Made by a program: the position numbers and the translations under genes | Assembly: GCA_001662425.1 (NCBI GenBank) | Contig: BDDC01000311.1 | Location: 1,286-40,035 of the forward strand | Source: Chlamydomonas sphaeroides | Taxonomy: Eukaryota; Chlorophyta; Chlorophyceae; Chlamydomonadales; Chlamydomonadaceae | Length of the DNA stretch: 38,750 nt | Reading direction: 5' to 3' | The notes under the pieces: generated by a model | What the model was told of the DNA's origin: nothing | The model's database searches: none | Seen by the model: only the letters and a program-made list of their open reading frames with translations | Shown here: in pieces, positions 1 through 8,695 of the stretch | Numbering within the stretch: position 1 is the stretch's first letter | Layout: each line of letters opens with the position of its first letter

Positions 1-3000
1 TGATGGTGAAGGCGCGGCTCATGAGCAGCAGCGAGGAGGGCAGCCCGCGGTGCAGAGACAGGTCCAGCCAGTCCTGCAGCTGTCTGGGGGCCGAGGGAGG
101 GGCGTCAAGGGGAGGCTGTGAGATGGCAGGCAGCAGCACAAGGGGCTGGTCTGGCTCCACAGCCCTGCCCTCGCCGCCGCGCCGCCCCTCTCCTGGCGCC
201 GCATGCCGCCCCCTGCAGCCTCCGCCCCTCTCCCCTCTCGCCCCTCTCCCCTCTCGCCCCCCTCGCCCCCCAGCCCACCGGCGCATGAAGGCCACGGCGC
301 CCTCCCCGAACGGCGCCCTCATGCCGCGGGCCCGGCACGCCTGCCGCAGCTCGTCCTCGGTCAGGTTCTCCAGCCCCTCGGCCTCGATGAGGTAGTCGTC
401 ATGCTTGATCTGAGGTGGGGACGGCAGCGGCGGCCGGAGGAGGACGGCGGCGGATGAGGGCATGTCGGAGCGGGTGGCGCCGTGCCTCGCACTGCGGGCC
501 CACAGCGGCTCGTGTGCAGCGGCCCCTCCCTGGCTGCCTACGCACGCCTGCCACCCTTGCCACCCGGCCCCTTCCCGCAGCGCCGCACCATCCCAGCCCC
601 TCCCCACCCCCCTCCCCACCCCCCCACCCCACCCCACCTGGCTCAGGTGCTGCCTCAGCCTGTTGCGCAGGTACTGGTCGGTGCCAAAGGGGCTGATGCC
701 CACAAACTGCGCCATGGACACCAGCTGCACCCGCTCCAGGTTGTCCAGCGTGAGCGCGTCGTTGAACAGCTGAGCGAAGCGGATGATCTCGTGGTTCTCT
801 ACAGCGCCGCCCGCACGGACCTGGGGTGGTGGCGGGGAGGGAAGCGGCGGCGGCGGCGGCGGCGGCGGGGGTTGGGGTCAGCGGGTGCAGTGGGGCAGTG
901 TGGTGCGGGGCGGGCACCCACACAGCTGAGGCCCCTCCCCGTGCGTCCTCTCCCTTGCTCTTACCCCCCTCCCCCCTCTCCCCTTCTCTCCCCCCCCGCC
1001 CGCCCCCACCTTCTGCAGGAACTGGTACAGCTCCACCGCGGTGACCGCCTGGCTGCCCTTGCCGGTGCGCTGCAGGTCCTTGGCCATCTCGCTCACCGTG
1101 TCCTGGGCAGGGGGGTGGGAGCAGGGACGGGGGGCAGGGGGGTTGGGAGGTCGAGGGCGCGGGGCAGAGGCAGGCGCGAGGCGCTTTGGCCGCAGTGGGG
1201 CTGGTGCGGGGTTGATGGAGGAGGTGGCATGGTGCAGCGCAGGCCCGCCACCCTGCCGGCCTGCGGCCACCGCCGTCAGTGGCCCTCCTGCCGGCCCCAC
1301 CTGCAGGAACTTGGCCAGCTCCAGCTTGATGCCCAGCCGCCTCTTCATCTCCTCCTCCTTCTTGTGCTTGTCCTCAAAGGTGGACGGCAGCATGTTGGGG
1401 AAGAGCCGCAGCAGCAGCGGCAGCGCGAACTCCAGAAAGGGGATGACCTGGGAGGACAGAGCAGCAACAGCCGGGGTAGGGCGGGAGGTGGGGCCGGGGT
1501 AGGGCGGGAGGTGGGGCCGGGGTAGGGCAGGTGGGGTCGGGCGCCGGGGCCCTCCAGCCCTGCTGCCGCCCCCCCTGGTGCCGCAGCCTGCGGTGCCAAG
1601 CCAGTGGCCCTCTGGGCACCCCGCTCCCCTCCTCCCCCCTGCCCTCCCCCCCTCCCCTCGCCTCCGCACCACAATGATGATGAGCGGCACCAGGCGGAAC
1701 AGGTCGGCGGTGGTGCGGGTCAGCTGCCGCCGCTCGCGGCTGGGGGGTGGGGGGTGGGAGGAGAGAGAGGAGGTTCGTGCTGGGTGACGGTTAGCACACG
1801 GGCTGACGGGCCCACGCCCGGGCCCGGGCGCACGCCCACAACTCCCCAGCCGCTGGGCGCGCCACCTGCTGCCGCCCGCTGGCCCCGGGCCGTGGGCGCG
1901 ACTGCCGCCCCGGCTTTCCCTTACGTAAGGCCCCTGCCATGCCCCCCACCCCCAGAGCCCCCTCCCCCGCCTGCTGCTCACCGCGTCAGTGTGGCGCCTC
2001 GCGCCGCCTTGAGGGCGTACCCCGAGGCCACCCGCACCTCAAAGGCCAGCAGCTTGAAGCCCACCTGTGAGGAGGGAGGGAGGGCCCAGGGAGTGGAGGG
2101 GGGAGGGAGGGAAGACGGGGACGTGGAGAAGGGGCGGAAATGTGTCCGGCCCCTCGTCCTCGTCCTCGCCCTCGCCTGGCCCGGCCACCCAGCTGCTGCG
2201 CATGGCCTTCTCCCGCACCCCGATCTCGCGCCTGGCCTGTCCGGCGGCAACCATTCCACCGGGCCCCCTGCACCATGCCCTAGCCCCCACCAGGCCCTCC
2301 CGCCCATCCACCCCGCTCTCCCCTTTGACCCGCCTCTCCCCTCTACCCCCTCCTCCCCCCTCACCCAGTAGTGGTGCGCCTCGTGCTTGACCCCGGCCCA
2401 CATGGCCGACTTGCGCGCAGCCCACTCCTCGCGGCTCATGGCCTGCCACGCCGCCAGCCGGCCCGGCACCGACAGCGTGAAGCGGCCCACCGCCGCCAGA
2501 CCCCCGCCCACTGCCACCGCCAGCCCCCACAGCTGCTGACCCAGCGGCGCCAGCGAGGGCGGCCGCTCCAGAGTGGCTAGGCGGGAGGCCAGGTCCTCGT
2601 AGTCGCGGATGGCGGTGTCGCAGTCCTCGGCCTGCAGCAGGGGGAGAGGGGCGGGAGGAAAGGGAGGGAGGCGAGGGCTCGGGGTGCGGGGTGATGAGAT
2701 GGGGGGTTGGCAGAGGGCGGCTGCGCATGGGCCTTGCCTTGGGGGCGGGCGCGGGCGGCTTAGGCGCCGCGGCCTCCTTGCCGCGCTTGGAGTCGGGGAA
2801 CAGGCAGGGCGGCGAGGGCTGGAAGGGCCCCGCCACGGCCCGCGAGGAATGCAGGCCGCGGCTCTGCACCGTCAGGGTGGCCAGCACCATGGGCGGCAAC
2901 AGCCAGAGCTGGCCGGCCCGCTGCGCCGGGCCCAGCGACGGAGAGCCGGCGGGGCGGTCGGCATCGAATGTGCTCAGCAGCTGCCAGAGGCCAGCGCGTG

Positions 3001-3118
3001 CCGGCATGACGCCCAGCTGCCGCAGCTCGAGCAGCTCAAGGCCCGCAGACGCCCCATGCTGCCGAGCGACGCCGGAGAGCAGCGCCCGCAAGGGCTGACC
3101 GGCGCTGCGGAGCGCCAT
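1..3118 (-). CDS. LETM1: LETM1-family mitochondrial inner-membrane cation/proton exchange protein (partial)
   Basis: LETM1/Mdm38 proteins sit in the mitochondrial inner membrane, support K+/H+ (or Ca2+/H+) exchange and bind mitoribosomes. Exons read on the minus strand: 3118-2738, 2631-2365, 2064-1982, 1739-1670, 1447-1301, 1102-1010, 820-638, 409-279 and 83 to the window edge; all phases agree. The diagnostic stretch spans exons 4-5: a hydrophobic segment (VPLIIIVV), then IPFLEFALPLLLRLFPNMLP and STFEDKHKKEEEMKRRLGI, the classic LETM1 membrane helix and following loop. ELAKFLQ, VSMAQFVGISPFGT and LIEAEGLENLTEDELRQAC continue the ribosome-binding-like domain. The Arg/Ala-rich, acid-poor N-terminus (MALRSAGQPLRALLSGVARQ) suits a mitochondrial presequence. 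The start is the first in-frame ATG of exon 1. Intron 1 appears to use a GC donor (AAG/GCAAGG). The C-terminus lies outside the window. Confidence 0.92.
1471..1537. repeat. 23-bp intronic minisatellite, about three copies
   Basis: Three tandem G-rich units start at 1471, 1494 and 1517 (first two essentially identical, third shortened). They lie in the LETM1 intron between the exons at 1739-1670 and 1447-1301, close to the acceptor side in gene orientation. Confidence 0.85.
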
Positions 3119-4383
3119 GTCACTGACTTTGAATTAAGACGTTCCTTCTACTGCTACATGTAAGATCAATCAGATTGAGGTCACGACCGCGCGCTGGAGG
3201 CCTCAATGCGCCCGTTCAACGACAACGCGATGCCCGGCGTGAGACGAAGTCGCGCACAGGAGTGAAACGAGTGCGAGTGACAAGCACTTGGCGATAAGTG
3301 AGTGCTGAATGTCGCGCTCGTTTGCGTTCCGAAGCAATCAAGCAGTTGCCCAGGATGCCGATACCGAGGATGCAGCCTTTGCGGCTTGACACGCCACCGC
3401 CCCGGGTCACAAGCGCTACAAGCTACACACACTTGCCTTTGTTGATATAGTTATGGGATGCTGAGGCGCGGCAGCTCGGCAGGCATGGCCTTTCCCCCGC
3501 CCTCAATGGCAGCTCCGGCCCGCTCTCTAGCGCCCAAAGCCTTGGCCATTGACTGACATGACAAAACTGATGACATGCCCCCCACATCCGCTTCTGTTCA
3601 AGTGCGGTTGGCGGCAGTTGGAGACCGGCCGGCCGGAGGTGGGCGCGCGCCCCACCCCATGCCAACGTCGGCGACCATGGTGGAGCTTTTTTGCCAGGGC
3701 GGCCGCGGTACCGACTGTGGCACAATGCTACGGGACATAGAGCTGAAGCGGTGTGGGCGACTAATCGCACGTCATGCGGCTGACAGCTCCACTCGCCGAC
3801 CTCGACCGCGCCGCGGCCGGTCCTGGGCAGGGCCGACGGCGACCGACGGCGGGCTTGACAGTCGAGCGCTTGACAGCCCGGGACCAGCCCACCCGGGGAC
3901 CTAAAATACAGCAGGCCCCGCAGCAGGCTGCACAACTCACAACCGCCCCTCGGCAGCGCCTGTCCTGCCACAGCAGCGCCCCAGCTCAGCGCCCAAGCGG
4001 CCTCGTGATCCCTCCCCGGCCCAGCGACCCCTCGGCAGCCTAACCTCACCCACCGCCTCCCTCTCCCAGCCACCCAGCACACCACCGCGCCCCAAGTCGC
4101 ACAAGCTCTAGGTGGGTTGCTGCCGCTTGCGCCCGGAGGCGCCCGGGTGCACGGCGCAGCAGCTGCTGCCGGCCTCAGCCGCCGGCACCCCTCATGCAGC
4201 CGCCGCCGCCGCGTGGTCCCAGTCGACACATCCCACCAGCACCTCTCTCAACCGCTGCACACATTGACACGACCCACCGGCTCGTGCCCTGCACTCCTCC
4301 CGAACCCGCACTGCTAACCCCTACCCCTACCCCCTCCTGGTCGTTGCCGGCTCCCCGCCTCGCCCTCCCCGCAGTCCGCCCCC
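3119..4383. promoter_or_regulatory. Divergent intergenic region between LETM1 (minus) and the surface-protein gene (plus)
   Basis: This 1.27 kb stretch separates two divergent start codons, so it should hold both promoters and both 5' UTRs. It is less GC-rich near the LETM1 side (3130-3450) and becomes C-rich toward 4384, which suits a long pyrimidine-rich leader for the plus-strand gene. An A-rich element (CTAAAATACA, near 3900) is the only TATA-like string I noticed; it lies about 480 bases before the plus-strand ATG and is weak evidence. The open frames here have no recognisable protein features. Confidence 0.5.
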
Positions 4384-7300
4384 ATGGCCCACCGCGCCAT
4401 GTCCCGCCGCCCGCCGCTGCTGGCGGTGGCCCTGCTGGGCCTCATGGCCCTGGCCCTGGCCGGCCCCGCCTCCGCCCAGCGCCTGGGCAGCCGCTTCCTG
4501 CCCAACACCACCGCCGACGGCACCGCCAGCACCGGTGGCGGCATCCTGGGCGGCGGCGGCATCCTGGGCGGCGCCCTGCGTGGCGGCGCCAACGCCACCG
4601 CCACCCCCGCTCGCAACACCACCGGCTCCGGCGGTATCCTGGGTGGCGGCCTGCTTGGCGGCGGCGGCATCCTCCGTGGCGGCGGCGCCAACGCCACCAC
4701 CACCACCCGCAACACCACTGGCGGCGGCGGCATCCTCGGTGGCGGCCTGCTTGGCGGCGGCGGCATTCTGCGCGGCAACACCACCGGCAGCCCCGCCCGC
4801 AACACCACCGGCGGCGGCGGCGGCGGCATCCTGGCTGGCGGCGGCTGCCCCGTGGCGCTGACCAACGTCACTGCCGCCACCTTCGCGCCCGTGGCCACCG
4901 CCTGCTGTGGGTCGGGGGCACTGCGGGCTGGCGGGCTGGGTTGGGGGCTGGCGGCACCTCATGCCTGCTGTGAGGGACGGTAGCCCAGGCGGCGAGGGTG
5001 CCTCTCCAGGACTGCGTCGCCCGGCCCGCCTGCTCCTCTTACGGCGCAGCCTCCGCCCCGTCCCCGCCCCGCCCTCCCTCCCTGCCCGCAGCCGACCCCG
5101 AGGCCGCCTCCTTCTGCGGCGAGTGCATCTGCGCCCTCACCGACGTGAGCCACCGTCAGCTAGCCAGGCCCCCGGCCGGGGCCCAGGGGTACCCCGGGGG
5201 CAGGGCAGCCAGCGCACCTCCGCAATCGGACCCACCCTACGCCGGCCCGCCACACGCCCCTGCCCCCCTCCCCCTCCCTAACCCCCCCTCCCTCCCGCCT
5301 GCCCCCAGGTCTACATGCCCGCCTTCATCGCCGGCGGCTTGTTCAACAACCTCACCGCCAACAGCAGCGCCACCGACTTCCCGGTGGACAAGGCCGCCGA
5401 CATCATCCGGGCCTGCACCGTCGGGGTGAGGGCTGCGGCCGGGGCGTGGGTGGGAAGGGGGGGCGCACCACTGCATTGCACAGCGCTGCGGCCCAGGACG
5501 CTAGAGCCGCCTGCTCGTCTCCTGGCCCCTGCCCCCTGGCCTATGGCTCTGACCGCTGCCCCCCGGCCCTGCCTGGCCGCGCCCAGGAGTTCATCGTGCC
5601 CATGCTCACCGCGGGCGTGCGGCTGACCAACCTGGAGGAGCTGTCCAGCTGCTCCTACAACGGTGGGGCAGGGGGGCGGAGGGGAGGGGGATCGGGGAGG
5701 GGGGCGAGGGGCGGCTGTACGAGGTGCTACGCAGAGGCAGGCGGGGCGGGGACGGGTCGTGGCTCCCTGCTGTCTGCGCCCCTGCTGGCACAGCCCGCAG
5801 ACGGCCGCACCCCCGGCCCCGCCCCCGCCACCCACCGGCCCCCAGGCACCTCGACGCCCTTCTGCCTGGTTGAGAAGATGACGGCCGGCGCGCTGCTGGC
5901 CTCGGGCGCCGCCGCCCCCAACGTGACCGCCAGCGACGGCCTCACTGACGACAGCGGCCTGCCGGGCACCCCCGGGGCCGAGGACGACGACGACGAGGAG
6001 TACCTGGGGGGCGAGGACGGCGAGGGCGGCCTGGAGCCGCTGCCGGGCGGCGCCCCCGCCGCGGCCTTCCGCATCACCTCCACCTCCGCGCCGCAGGTGG
6101 GGGTGGGGGTGGAGGCAGCAGCCGGGGGAGGCGCGGGGCGCGGGGCCAGCGGGGGCAGCGGGGGCAGCGGGGGCAGGCCTGCGGGCGCTGCTGCTGTCGA
6201 CTAGCGCTCTGTGTGGGCTGCAGCAGCAGCAGCAGCAGCAGGGGAGCAGCCCCCGCTGGGCAGAGCCCCACCGCACCCCCTCCTGCCTCCTCGCCCCTGC
6301 CCGCCCCCCACCCATGTGGCCGCAGGGCAACAACGGCCCCATCGTGGCCACCGTGACCGGCAAGGTGGGCAGCAGGCGGTGGCGGCTGGGCTGCGGCAGC
6401 TGCCATCCCACTACCTCGCGCCCCTTCCCCTCCCGCGCCCAGCGTTCAGCAAACGCCCTGCACCGCAGCCCCCTGTGCCGCATGACTCCCGCACAGCCCT
6501 GCCCCGACCTCGCCTGCCCTGCCTGCCGCCCCTGCCCTTCCCCTCCACAGCCCGCCACCGTCGGCGACGTGGCCTCCGCCATCCTGGCGCTGCCCACCGA
6601 CCAGCGCCGCTTCATCGGCACCGAGGCGCTGGCCATCATCACGTGAGGAGCGGGAGGGAAGGAGCGGGAGGGGGAGGGGGTGCGGGCTGAGGGGAAGGGC
6701 CGTGGTGCGCTGCCCCTCCGCTGGCGCTCGCATGCGGCCCTCGCGCAGCCGTGGTCCCCCACTGCACCCCCATGCCCCCCCCCGGCGACCCCCCCCCCTG
6801 CCGCCCGCCCTCGCAGCCGCTGGCGCGACACCGCCGCCTTCGCGGCCACCCCCCTGGACAGCGCTGCCCTGGCCGACCTGACCCCGACCGCTGGCGCCGC
6901 CGGTGTGGACCTCACCTCGGCCCTCACCTCTATCGCGCTCATGGAGCAGCGCGGAGCAGCGCCAGCGCCCGCGCCCGCGCCCACGACCGAGGGCGAGGAG
7001 CCGGCTGACGAGGAGGAGGAGCAGCCCGCGCCCGCGCCCGCCACGGTAGGGCAGGGTAGGGTAGGGTAGGGTAGGGCAGGGTAGGGCGCATGCAGGGCTG
7101 GGGCGGGGGCCCTGGATGCCTGCCCCACCAGAGTCCGGCCTGCAGCCATGTGGGCCGGTTGCCGCTGGTCCGTGGAGCCGGCTTGAAACCATATCCGCCC
7201 TTGACTCTCCCCCGCTGCAGACGCCCGCCCCCACCACGGTCGAGCCCGCGCCCGTGCCGGCCACCCAGGACCCCGCCCCGGCCCCCGCCACTGAGACCCC

Positions 7301-7556
7301 TGCCGCCGAGCCCACGCCCGTGGCCGCGCCCGCTCCAGCTGTCGAGGCCCCCGCCGCCGAGCCCGTCCCCGTGGTGGCGGAGCCCGCCCCCGCCACCGAG
7401 GCCCCCGCCGCCGCACCCGTGCCCGCCCCCGCCCCGGCCCCTGCGCCGGCGCCCGCTTCCGGCGGCGCCTCCTCGGCTCAGCCCTCGGCCGCGCTGCCGC
7501 TGGCCATGGCGCTGGCGGGCGGCTGGCTGCTGTCGCACATGCTGCCCAGGCCTTGA
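4384..7556 (+). CDS. Secreted, probably GPI-anchored glycoprotein with Gly-rich repeats and a SPARK-like Cys region
   Basis: Exons: 4384-4906, 5092-5144, 5309-5425, 5587-5662, 5846-6096, 6326-6364, 6551-6642, 6817-7045, 7221-7556; phases agree and give about 571 residues. Residues 1-31 are a signal peptide (hydrophobic core LLAVALLGLMALALA, cleavage after ASA). Residues 50-150 hold three Gly-rich units with repeated NTT/NAT sequons. From C155 a Cys-bearing region follows (CPV, ACC, FCGECIC, RAC, SSC, PFC) whose spacing resembles the SPARK domain of plant GPI-anchored proteins and receptor kinases; this is inference from pattern. More sequons (NVT, NLT, NSS, NGT) mark a lumenal chain. The end is a Pro/Ala/Glu tract typical of hydroxyproline-rich wall proteins, then a hydrophobic tail (LPLAMALAGGWLLSHML) that fits a GPI signal. 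It probably acts at the plasma membrane or wall; ligand unknown. The alternative is a structural wall glycoprotein without a true SPARK fold. Confidence 0.82.
4535..4835 (+). repeat. Three ~100-bp coding repeats (Gly-Ile-Leu plus N-glycosylation sequon)
   Basis: Units begin near 4535, 4628 and 4720. Each encodes GGILGGG-type residues, then (units 1 and 2) NAT and RNTTG; unit 3 has NTTGSPARNTTG. They are similar at DNA and protein level, so they probably arose by in-frame duplication. Confidence 0.8.
6221..6241 (+). repeat. Intronic (CAG)7 microsatellite
   Basis: Seven perfect CAG triplets lie in the intron between exons 5846-6096 and 6326-6364 of the surface-protein gene. They are not translated in the predicted model. 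Confidence 0.85.
7046..7086 (+). repeat. Telomere-like TAGGG microsatellite at an intron 5' end
   Basis: GTAGGG, GCAGGG and GTAGG units run without interruption from the splice donor of the last intron (exon ends 7045). The donor GTAGGG is itself the first unit. The tract resembles but does not match the plant/algal telomere unit TTTAGGG. Confidence 0.8.
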
Positions 7557-8695
7557 GCGCAACGAGCGCCCAGGCAGGGAGGGGGCTGCGGGCCTGGCGT
7601 GTCGGGCGGGTTGCATTGGGGCTGGGCAGTGATGGGGGCGCTAGATAGGCTGCTGTTGGGATTCCGCTGCGAGTGGTGTAGAGGGGGCCGTGCTGTAAGG
7701 CGCTTGCTTGCGGGCGCTGAGTGAAGAGTTGGTCCCGAGGCGCGTGTTTGGCCCTCGGGCTGTCTGGCGGGGGTGCGGCGCTGGCTCCCGCCTCGTGATG
7801 TTGTGCCGCCCGTCTCGTGATTTGGGAAGGGTAGACTTGCCGGCGGCTGCTTGCGGGTGCTGGGTCGCGTTCGTGCGTGCGCTCGCGTGGAGCTCAAGCG
7901 GCACCCGAGGGATGGAGCTTGGAGGGAGCGTTGCTGCCTCATACCCACGCTCTGTAATTGAAGGATGGTGCACTCTGAAGTCTGGACCCCAGCGCCCACA
8001 ACTGCCTGGCCGGGTCCAGCTGGTCGGCTGGTGGCCGCAGCGCAGCAACGGAGCTGGCAGCGGCTGGAGGTACGTGGCCACCAGTGGCCGTCATCGCGGC
8101 AGAGCACTGCTGAGCACCGCCTGCGATGAGTCCGCGGAATTGAAAGATACACGGGGTCCAAGCGCTCCCCCGACCTTAACGTGCCCGCCCATGCAGTGCC
8201 GTGCAGCGCAGTGCCATGCAAGCAGCAGGCGCCCCCACCCCCCCCGGGCCGTGCGTCGGCGCAGGAGGCATCCAGGTACACACAGTCGCAGACCAACAGC
8301 GGCCACGCAGACCGCAGCACACGAAGGCAAGCACCGTCATAAATAGGAAGTCCTACCGTATATGAAGAACGCTGGCCCTCAAAGGGGCGCGGGGAAGAGA
8401 ATACGCGCAGAGTAGGTAAAAGGCACCGAGGGTGCCCTTAGGGCGGCCGCTACCGGCGCCACCACTCACGCCCCAGCAGCGCTCGGCCGCTATCACAGCA
8501 GCCACTCGCCGGCTACAGGGCGATGGCCGCACGCCGCACACGCGCCATGTTCGAGCAGAGTCAATCAAAGGTACACAAGAGAGACGAGGCCCCCCTAACC
8601 GACAACAAGAGCACACGCGACGCGCTGCACCTGCCCACCAGCCGCCACCCGCTCAAGCCGAATCGCACCATTCCTCCCCGAAGCCAACCTCCCTA
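7557..8695. other. Convergent intergenic region with both 3' UTRs
   Basis: The stretch lies between the stop codons of the plus-strand surface-protein gene and the minus-strand acidic-protein gene. GC content is lower than in the genes. Several open frames cross it (the longest, 7708-8346 plus, needs no splicing) but none shows a domain or a plausible start context. TGTAA occurs at 7694-7698 and again near 7953 on the plus strand. I found no TTACA (minus-strand signal) close below 8696. Confidence 0.5.
7694..7698 (+). terminator. Candidate TGTAA polyadenylation signal of the surface-protein gene
   Basis: TGTAA lies 138 bases after the stop codon at 7554-7556. TGTAA is the dominant poly(A) signal in chlorophyte algae, and the distance is ordinary for a 3' UTR. 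Confidence 0.55.

Noticed and set aside
482..1525. 347-codon plus-strand frame opposite LETM1
   Set aside because: It is the complement of LETM1 exons and introns; the minus strand has the clear family match and consistent splicing.
4194..4973. His/Arg-rich 259-codon frame overlapping the surface-protein gene
   Set aside because: It is a frame-shifted shadow of the Gly-rich exon; only the frame from 4384 has a signal peptide and sequons.
7708..8346. 212-codon plus-strand frame between the surface-protein and acidic-protein genes
   Set aside because: Composition is that of 3' UTR/spacer, it starts with a weak context, and nothing in it resembles a protein family. A candidate poly(A) signal lies inside the region.
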